Shown piece after piece: positions 55,289-64,000 of a stretch of 64,000 nucleotides of DNA. The position numbers and the translations under genes were made by a program. The stretch is from contig WACJ01000111.1 of NCBI GenBank assembly GCA_008973525.1, positions 310,001 to 374,000 on the forward strand, given 5' to 3'. The stretch comes from Stenopsyche tienmushanensis. Its lineage: Eukaryota; Arthropoda; Insecta; Trichoptera; Stenopsychidae. The notes beneath the pieces were generated by a model. The model did no database searches. It was not told the DNA's origin and saw only the letters and a list, made by a program, of their open reading frames with translations. How positions within the stretch are numbered: position 1 is the first letter of the stretch; the number at the start of each line of letters is the position of its first letter.

Positions 55289-58205
55289 CAACTAGATTAT
55301 CCTAAAATAAATAATATATGTGAACTTTGAGAACTTTCGATAATATTTAACTCATGCATACAAGTATCAATATATTTTTTTAGCATTCATATGAAGTATA
55401 AAAATAAAAGCATTAAAATTCATTTTTACTATCAAACGTTTTAAATAAAGCTAAGCTTTTGACTCGATTAAGCGACAGATTCAACGTTAGTATTTTATCG
55501 CTCGATATTCAAAAAGCCAGTATTAAATATATTGCATTTTTATTATAACGCCAATAAAATGTATTAATTCCGTATTCATTTTCATGGGGATTTTTTAGTT
55601 ATTTATGGGTTCAAACCTTAATTCAAATCGCCATGACTTCTAAGAGATATAATTTATTTACGTTGTAAATCATCGGCAATTGTATGCGAGATCATCCCAT
55701 GATTTTCATTATGTGCACGTATTGACTTTTGCATTATACGGGTGCCGTATGAAATTATAAGAAAAAGTAGATCCATTCAAAGAGGACTTGTTCAATTTGT
55801 CTCATGTAACTCTTATGAGAATAATGCGAGTGTCAACTATATAAATGGAGGCTGTCAAACTGCATATCAAGATGACAAATTTGAGTAATTTAATAGTGCA
55901 ACTTGGGCGCAACTAACCCTCACAAGTTCGAGAGATCGTTATTAAATTATCATCGATCCATCTAAGCTCTGAGATATCTTCATTTATCTTCGAAAATGCT
56001 ACGTATTGAAGCAAATTTATTTTCTAGAATTTGATATAATAGCCGGATTGAAAACGCAATCTACCTGTATGTAAATGATTTCCTATTCAAACCACATAAT
56101 TTATGTTTTGTTCGTTTATGTGCCATTATTCAATGGAAAAGATTTAATATAAACGTTTCAGCAAACCGCAAACACCCTAATTTGCTATAATAGATCCCTT
56201 TCATCATAAATAGGGAAGCAATTCGTAGAATATTGTATTTATTTCAATTATAAAGGAAATTATTGGTAAACATGGAAAAATGTTTTATATTATCTATAAT
56301 ATTCTAATGCATCGTTGATGAGCATAATGCATGCATTGAACGATACAAAAATTCAATAAAAACCATGATTTGATTCATTTACAGTCAACCTGATCGTTGG
56401 GCTCCATAATAACCCCATGGTATATGAATATATTTATTGAAACATAACATCATAACATATTGAGTTCTTTATCGTGTATTCAGCAAAAAATATAATTGAT
56501 TGGAAGATCAATATACATTTCGTTGTATGAAGTATTTCTTTAAGTGGAAGATATCTTCATTTAAATAATATAATTCCAATTATGCGATCAAGATTTTCAA
56601 TGCTTTTTAAAGCAAGATGCCATCTTCACCAAATTTACTCATCAGTCTCTTCCTTCTGTAATTTTGGAATATCTTAGATGTTCATATCATTAAAGATTTC
56701 CTCGTCTAAATGTTGATCTGCTAATTTCTTTAATTATTATGCAACCATTTTTTCGATAGACTTTGTTCACAATCCATTATAATGAACTTCTAATAAAATA
56801 TCCAATATATCCGCCAATGATCCTCCACCAATAATCTTATCTAACTACAATGAATTTTCATCAATATAAATAAAAATATGTTGTTAACATGAGAAAAACT
56901 ACTAGTTTTATTTTAATATAGAAAATAGTACATATACGCCCTTAAAATGTGATATTATCATGATTGCTTTGTACTGAAATACCACCTCGTACTGTTGAAT
57001 CACTGAATACATCACCTTCTCCATAAAAGGGCAGAACACTATTATAACAAATTTTCTGAATCACAACTTCATGATTCACTTAAGCATGTCCAAATTAAGC
57101 GATGGCCATTTCGTCATGATCATGCGAAATGATGCAGCATCACGCACTTTCAACAACCGGTTCTTCCGCGAAGACAAACGACGGCATTATTTTGCCGACA
57201 ATCCTCATAAGTCAAGCGTGATCAAATCGCGATCCTCAAACTGAGGGCGGATCTTTTTAAGCAAACATCCATCGAAAATGATCTATTTGAATGAACCTAA
57301 ACGCTATCGTTTATGTCCAATTACATCCAATTGACAGTCTGCGAGCAACATAATAAGATTTATCAAATGATGGAGGGTTGCTAAAATTATTAATATTTGA
57401 GAACCATTATGCTTTGGGGAGATCTTCCCCTATTTATAACAACAGCAAAATAATCGCACAATGAAATAAGATGTGCGATCAAGCATTCTATGTTTTGATG
57501 GTTCATATTTCGACTCATTACCACCTCATGCAGACAATTGAAAAGCTTTTATACCGCAATGATTTATTATCACTCTTTTTTAGCAGCTTCTTATATAAAA
57601 ATACATCAATGCTGTTGATGTGATTTTGGGCACTTGGCTTTAATATTGTAGTATAGACAATATCTTCAATAACATAGACGACATTATTTTAAATACATTT
57701 TATTCATACGATTATCTTCCCCTTCGTTTGGGTGGGCCCCCAATCACAAAAAGATCGCAGCATCCTTTCCCTTGGACTACTCGAAAAGAGATTTGACACG
57801 ACCCCGACGAAAGATCATTTATAACTCTCTTGTCTTCTCAAATCTTCCGCGCAGATTCCCATAGTTGAACTCGCATTATGATGGCAAAACGTGTTGTATT
57901 AGCTACTTCAATGATAATAACGACCATGCAAAGGATGTGCTCGCAAACAAAGAAGGTTTGATGACCATTCCGGGATGTCCGACAACCGGTATGTAAATTA
58001 ATTTACTGGTGAAAAATCGACGTGGCGAATGCGAATTGAATGGAGCAAGTGTGACAATTGAGATATGAATTGATGATGATGATGATCGTCGAAACTTGTC
58101 TTCAAGAAACTGGATATTGGTGTGAATACGCCTTTCGATGGCGTCGATTGCACATGATTCGTATGGCAGAGTACATGATAAAACGTTTAAAAACTCCGAT
58201 CTTTC
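55289..58205. other. Long unassigned intergenic tract
   Basis: No gene or clear transposon. Several blocks (57060-57350, 57700-58230) are lower in poly-A/T runs and contain clustered ATCA/TGAT words. A 107-codon minus-strand frame (57903-58226) has no recognisable motif. Confidence 0.35.
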
Positions 58206-58209
58206 TTTA

Positions 58210-58572
58210 GGAACGTAAATCATCAAATATTATGCTGAAATTGCTAATTGAATCAAATCCTCATTAAGCTATTGATGATTTGGTACATTTAAATATTTTT
58301 TGATGAAACCAATAGTATTGTCATATGAACATTTGGATACCACATGAACCATTTTTAGATAATAAAGAGCAGCATCTTAAAATCCACACTTATTTGTTGA
58401 TACTAGAAAGAAATTTCCCGAAAAATAATGTATTTCATTAAATGAAGCATGCTCTTTCTTTGGCTAGGTCTTTATCTGAATCTGTTGGAATTTTTGCAAT
58501 ATAATTCAGCTCAAATTATTAAAACCAGGTGAAATAATTACTGTCGAGATTTAGCTGATAAAATACATTGTT
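58210..58572 (+). pseudogene. Strongly decayed mariner transposase relic
   Basis: Readable pieces are E..N..SSLSY (HTH region), LDTT(.)P and then FLQYNSAQIIKTR, which corresponds to V.YYELL..GE of mariners, with stops between. No termini. Confidence 0.45.
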
Positions 58573-60564
58573 TTAACACAGGAGGGATGAATATGTAATA
58601 TATATGTATTCATTCCTCATTAACAAATTAGAATTATAAGCAACGAATGGGATAAAATAGTTTAGATTAAAATTGATTTTCATTATTATGCATGTACAAA
58701 CGTAAATTGATTCATCCGAACCGCCCCGTTGAACCGTTAGGGGTTGACACGAAGTCAACTGCATCTCACCTCCAGCCTCCTCTTGCAATTCCGGTCATCG
58801 TGAATAAAGCGTCACATAAACGCATCGTCTTTTGATTGATGATTGTCGATTATTCGCTTCTCAAAAGTGAATCGACACGAATGTAAATCATCAAACGAGT
58901 CCATTGATGGTCTCACGTGTTCGCGGGTCCATTGAAAACCAGATCAATTGTCCTCGCGCGCCGCCAGTCCATCTCGCCCTACTATGTAAATATAGATTAA
59001 TCAAATTGATCGTGGAAGTATGATGCTGCAATGATTATATAAATTTATCATTCTGTATTTCATCGTCGTTCAAAAGAATCATTGGCTTCTTGCGTGTGCT
59101 TTTCTTAAACAATAAATTGATGGAAAAACGCCATTTAGCAATTTTGTTAGATTGATGATGATGTAATAATACATTTACGCGTAGTTTTCATTGTAAATCA
59201 ATTCAAATATAGATTGTGTATGATACTGGTTAAAATGCATTTTATTCTGAGACACCAAATCGTAGAATAAAGGATCATTTTGAATCCAAAAGTTTCTTAT
59301 AGATATCATCATAAATGATATCTAAATTATTAAACATATTTATATTGAATTTATATGTGAAACTTGATAATCCTGCTTCATCCAGCACGCAATGTTCGCA
59401 AGTACAAATAATGGCACACATGAAGGATACCATACAAGTTCTTATAAGCCATGTACTTTCACGTTGCCTTTCAATGGTTTTTCAAATGAATCATCGCCCA
59501 GAACGTTTACTTCATCTTGCGAAATGTATGAAACAATAAGCGGCCTTTCATATCGTCGATCTTTTAAAACGAAGATTTATTCAGCCATTATTTCATAGAC
59601 TTAGTCATTCGGTTTGTAATAAACCAATTTATTTGCCGAAACGTCAACCACCACAACGTGGCACCCTGTTAGGCGACAATGAAAGAACTGTTACACCGCG
59701 AATGATAAATGGCAAAGTCACGTCGTTACCATTCAAATTGCATCTGATAACGGTAATAAATGGCATTCGTATTGCGCAAGGTTTTACTCGAATGCAATTG
59801 AATTAAGCAAACTAAAACGCATCGCCAGAAGAGCCTGTATGCTAATTAGTTAGCCACTTCATACGACCTGCTGTTTTTTTATGAATGCTGAGACTTTGTG
59901 TGAAATACGATACGCAGAACTCGAATAAATAGTCTGCAGGGGGCTTGTTTGGATTTATTACGTGGCGCTTTTCAGTGAATATTACCTGAATAATACATAG
60001 TTTGTGAAATTAATTTAACCGGATTAAAATAAAAATGTAGATACTTGGGATGTTCCTTGACATACTTTGACGTATAATAGAACTGCAAAGATGCGTTCCT
60101 GCGTGCAACATTGCTGTGCATTATACCTCTCCGCAGGAAGGGCTTAGGGTTTTGAAAGCAGTATAATATCTTTGAAAAAGAGGGGAGATAAGGTTTTCAA
60201 CGAGGTTTGCCCTGATGAAAAGTTACCGGATAATATGTATGTACATATGTGACTTTTATGATAGAGTATATCAGTCATTTTCAAACTACTAGCAAAGACA
60301 ATTGAAATATCATAGCATTTATTTGAATTTGACTCATATATTCTATCATGTGGTTTCCCTATTGGCAATTTACTTTCCAATTTCACAATATTTTAAACTG
60401 TTTTGTCTTTATAAATTATCTTTTCTTCTTACGATGCCATATCTGCTATTGAACATTGAAAATATTCTTCACAATCCTAATTTGAACCAGAATTTTTGTA
60501 GTATGGATCCAAAAACGAACCCACTATACCAACCCTTTGAAAATATTTCTTTCACGTTAAAGTA
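58573..60564. other. Unassigned intergenic tract with a CpG-richer block
   Basis: 58710-58990 is markedly CpG-rich (CACGTGTTCGCGGG, CTCGCGCGCCGCC) without an ORF; it could be a regulatory element or an unseen non-coding transcript start. The rest is AT-rich and unassigned. Confidence 0.35.
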
Positions 60565-61643
60565 TCAGGTCAGTCCAAATGTTCGTGCGCATTTTTGGGA
60601 AATTTTAAAATGGTGTAAATGAATCTGCCAGAACTGCAGCGATAAAAATTAATAGAGAATATACTATTAGTGTTAGGACTGCCCAGAAATGGCTTAAAAA
60701 ATTTAAAGTTAGAAAAGTAGCATTTATGGTAAACTCCGTTCAGAAAGTCCTGGTTATTTTGATAATGACGTTCTTAAAAATCTTCTGTAATCAGAGCCAC
60801 AATGAACAGTGAATCAAATTTCAGAAAGGAAATATTCATCTCGTGGAACAGTTTTTCGTCAGGATGTCCCATAAGTTTCTTTCGTTTTCATATTAAGAAA
60901 AAAATGAACAATAATTTGTGTTACATCAAAATTTATTGAACAATATATGATCTAATCTGTTCTATTACCTTTCTCCATCCTTCCGAAAGTCTCATAATGC
61001 CTTCTTGCCAAATTTTCTCAGATTTGTCGGTAAAACATTGATCAATGTACATTTTTATGGGCCTGGCGTTCGCTAATTCTGGCCGTTTTCTGGCAATTGC
61101 ATCCTTTAGATTGCCTAGTTGGAAACAATATTTTGTTGAATTGATCGTTTCACCTTGCTGAAGTAGCTCATAGTAATCTACCCCCTTCCAGTCCCACCAA
61201 ATGCATAGCAAAACTTATTTTGGATGTAGGCCAGGTTTAGATACAGTTAAAGCTTCTGTACTCTTGGTCCAAGACCGTTTACGTTCTCTTCAAGTCTCTT
61301 CAAAAAAGGTTGGCTTTTATGTCGTTGAAGAAGAAGATCGTATGTTGAAATACGCTGAAATTTATTTGAGTCAGTCATTTCATGAGGAAGCCACTTTTTT
61401 GTAGTATAAAATAGCCCAATTTTGTCAGATGATTATGGACGGATGTTCGTGGAATTTCTAACTTATTAGCTATTTCGCGACCAGTATATCGCGGGTTTTC
61501 TTCAACCATGGCCTTGATTAGATCTGTGTTCATTTGCGAAAGAAACTTATGGGACAACCTAATATATTATTGGTTAAATTGTGTTTTACTTACACTATTT
61601 AAAAATTTCCCAAAAATACGCATGAACTTTTGGACTGGCCTGA
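60565..61643 (+). mobile_element. Mariner with TCAGGTCAGTCCAAATG ends, interrupted by another mariner
   Basis: The left TCAGGTCAGTCCAAATGTTC and the inverted right end GAACTTTTGGACTGGCCTGA are each bordered by TA (60563-60564, 61644-61645). The plus-strand remnant from ~60623 reads NESARTAAIKINREYTISVR then TAQKWLKKFKVRK, the first HTH of a mariner transposase, and continues decayed to SSRGTVFRQ at the insertion point 60858. The rest of the transposase is gone. Confidence 0.85.
60859..61562 (-). mobile_element. Mariner, TTAGGTTGTCCCAT family, copy 3, nested
   Basis: Ends (left) AGGATGTCCCATAAGTTTCT and (right) TTATGGGACAACCTAA; TA follows on the right (61563-61564). On the minus strand, 61375-61557 gives MNTDLIKAMVEENPRYTGRE and KLEIPRTSVHNHLTKLGY. 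Then RSWTKSTEALTVSKPGLHPK, a stop, VLLCIWWDWKGVDYYELLQQ (second catalytic Asp), and C-terminal GIMRLSEGWRKVIEQ (60933-61211). An internal deletion removes the rest of the DDE region. Confidence 0.87.
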
Positions 61644-61645
61644 TA

Positions 61646-64000
61646 ATATGCTTTATATAATTTTATTTATAACTATATATTTTTTATTTAATCGTATAAA
61701 TATTAAATATATACAATTCTAAAATATTACCAAATTGAAACCAAAAGTCTATCAGACCAAGTGTTACAAACATGTGATAGAAATTAAGTGTAACATTATT
61801 ACTTAAAATTTATCTAGTAAACCTCGATTGACTTATTTGAATTGTGGATCGTACCATAAAAGTTTTAATGGTACTGGCATCACAATTGGTTGATCGATTA
61901 CCATATAATAAAAAATGATCTTGAAAGATGTAATCTTATAATTCGAAGACAAAATCTATGTAAAATATGGAGCAACATGTGATTATAAAAATGTAAAGAC
62001 GTGCAGAAGTTTACGCGGTATTATAATATATAAAAGTTTTTTAAATTAGGGTTACTATTCAAATGTTTCATAAATTTTAACCCAAGATAATTGAGCTACG
62101 AGTTCTACTGCCAAATCGCGAGATTATATACAGGTTAAAATGAGAACCGACGTAATCCAAGTATTGTTTTAATTATTATTTTTAATGTTTTCATAAGTTT
62201 GACGATCTTAAACGGAAACCAAAAGTTGAAAGAGCATATATACATGTAGTTTAGTAGGGCATTAGTACTAATGGTTATAGACTCTTACCCTTTCATTGAG
62301 CTCCTTTCATGAAGGTTCTCCATCGTCATCTCTTTTAAAGTAGATATACAGTATCCTGCAGGAAAGATTTTGTATTCATGCTTTAATGAGTCCTATCGTT
62401 AATTGAAATATCTCCTCTCCACAATTACAGAAGACGTTTTCTATGAAACGAACTTAACGATTTTCCATTTCTCGCTGAACCAGTATTTCAACAATCAAAT
62501 CAGCTACGTGTGTTCAAAACGCAATCTTCCGTTTTCTACTCGAAAGACTCCAAATGCTGATTGATACTTCTCGGTTGTAAATCGAGTCTTTCATCGGGAG
62601 TGACAAGTTTCGATTCCCACAACACCATTAATCAATACATGAATTGATGCTCTCTCAACGGTGAATTAAGATATCTCGATAACTCGTTTATTGTGCCATT
62701 GTAAAATCATAAGAAGTATTTGTGGGGTTTTCATTAAATCGAAATTCACACGTTATTTCACGTTTCCTGGTATTCGAAGACCGGTTTTAAGGGTTGTTGC
62801 GTTTAAACGTGACCCGTAATGATTTTTGAAGTAATCGAATCTGCGGGTATACTATTGGGTTATCGAGAACTATTATATTAAGATATGAAATATTTAATGG
62901 TTCTCTTATGTATTAATATTTTGCAAGGGTCAAAAATTTATGGACGATTTCTACCAAATTTTTTTCAATATAATTCTACGTATTATTTTCGACTATTAAA
63001 ATTTTTGTGTAATTGACGACTATACATTTATAATATTTTATCAAGGGCAAGTCTTCCATGTTTATAAAATCATAGATTTGCATACAATTTTTTTAAGATA
63101 ATATCGTTATATTCTATTATTTTTAGACAATGCTGACATTTTTTTAACGATCAAGTTTGCTTAATCGTTTATTTATAAGCTCTCAGCACACAAAGTAAAT
63201 ATGTGAAAGGAATAGAAGAGTTTTTCACAAGCAAACTTGTTTTAGATCACACTTCAGCAATCATCATTTGTCATAATCTTGATTTGAAATCACGAATCGG
63301 TTAAACCCGATCCATTCATAGATCCCTAGAAATGTTATGGTCATATTGTTGAATTTTACACTAGAAAAACTATTCCATAATTTCATCTATTATTGAAATT
63401 CAAATTGATGATTGACTGTCAATTTGGCATCGTGTATATCTTCCCTGAGTTTAAGTAAACGTATGGTTTTAATATGTTTTTATTAGATTTTTTTAAGTGC
63501 AAATTATATTAAATTAAAGATTTATTATAATGTTGTAGGTATTAGATGAGACGTGGTCTTCACGCATGGTTGCTATGCTGCCTTGATGTATGTAGTCGTC
63601 GATTACTGTTTCATCCTTAGGGTGCGTGTCCTAGTTACACAAAGGATTCAAGAGAAGATCCTGCAGGGGTTCTTGAGGGAGGGCATTGGATAACAAAGGG
63701 AGGCCTTCGATAGAGGTTGGGATACGCAACAAATAGGGAGATGAAATATGCACACATAGCAATGCACCACTAACCTACTTGCTGAATTGTTGCACTTCAG
63801 CGTCGCATAACTACGTGTGCACTTCAACACGTCGCATTCGATTCGACAATGCAATTTAAATATGCTTTAAATATATTTTTATATTAAAAACATGATTATG
63901 ATAAAAAATGTCGATGTTGTTGAATGGGAGTCGAGTTGAGTGTCGTTCATTGTCGTTGAGTCGTAAGCATCGTATCGCGAGTTTCGCGCAATTATCGCGA
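61646..64000. other. Unassigned intergenic tract to window end
   Basis: Mostly AT-rich with no gene recognised. The last ~450 bases (63540-63860 and 63920-64000, with GTCGTTGAGTCG and ATCGCGAG repeats) become CpG-richer. This may mark the start of a regulatory region or gene beyond the window. Confidence 0.35.

Noticed and set aside
57903..58226. 107-codon minus-strand frame as a gene
   Set aside because: No family motif, and it lies beside decayed mariner sequence; best explained as chance.
60302..60622. 106-codon plus-strand frame as a gene
   Set aside because: Its end runs through the terminal repeat of the mariner at 60565 and the start is low-complexity hydrophobic translation.
1..64000. 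CRISPR arrays, operons, bacterial promoters or ribosome binding sites
   Set aside because: The window is clearly eukaryotic; no regularly spaced short repeats of that type were seen.

Overview
The window is AT-rich DNA of an animal, most likely an arthropod or insect. The evidence is spliced genes with GT/AG introns, long AT-rich introns and intergenic DNA, many mariner, pogo/Tigger and hAT-type DNA transposons, a tRNA-derived SINE, and an SR-protein gene closest to Drosophila B52/SRp55. I cannot name the species. Gene content is low: three protein-coding genes lie in the first 24 kb, and nearly all of the remainder is transposon debris or unassigned non-coding DNA.

Layout. (1) 1-1115: last exon of a ChaC-type gamma-glutamylcyclotransferase (+), with a MITE carrying ~130-bp inverted repeats in the intron just upstream. 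(2) ~3470-15461: a B52/SRp55-like SR splicing factor (+), with a CpG-rich non-coding first exon and nine coding exon positions. One position is filled by two tandem, frame-compatible alternative exons. Two introns each carry a box C/D snoRNA-like sequence of the same family, whose guide matches the conserved 28S rRNA ACCCGAAAGAUG segment. The introns also hold pogo/Tigger, mariner and Harbinger-type insertions. (3) 21616-23773: a complete five-exon GPATCH11-like gene (-). (4) 17-20.6 kb and 24-64 kb: no convincing host gene. This part holds mariners (17.2, 29.0, 30.0, 33.1, 39, 42.8, 53.9, 58.2, 60.6-61.6 kb, two of them nested), pogo/Tigger elements (18.2, 18.9, 25.2, 33.7, 51.2, 54.7 kb), a hAT element with perfect 8-bp target duplications and an intact zinc-finger ORF (44.86-46.57 kb), LINE fragments (20.3, 26.3-26.9 kb), a SINE inside a mariner (43.15 kb), and a ~460-bp dispersed repeat in two copies (37.0, 48.9 kb). 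Between these are long unique tracts, some locally CpG-richer (for example 30.38-30.86 kb), which could be distal regulatory DNA.

Functionally, B52 and GPATCH11 are both linked to RNA processing, and the B52 introns appear also to supply rRNA-modification guides. The most interesting items are the paired snoRNAs, the tandem alternative exons with an in-frame stop just beyond the second, and the hAT element encoding an intact zinc-finger protein with a PIP-box-like N-terminus but no catalytic domain.
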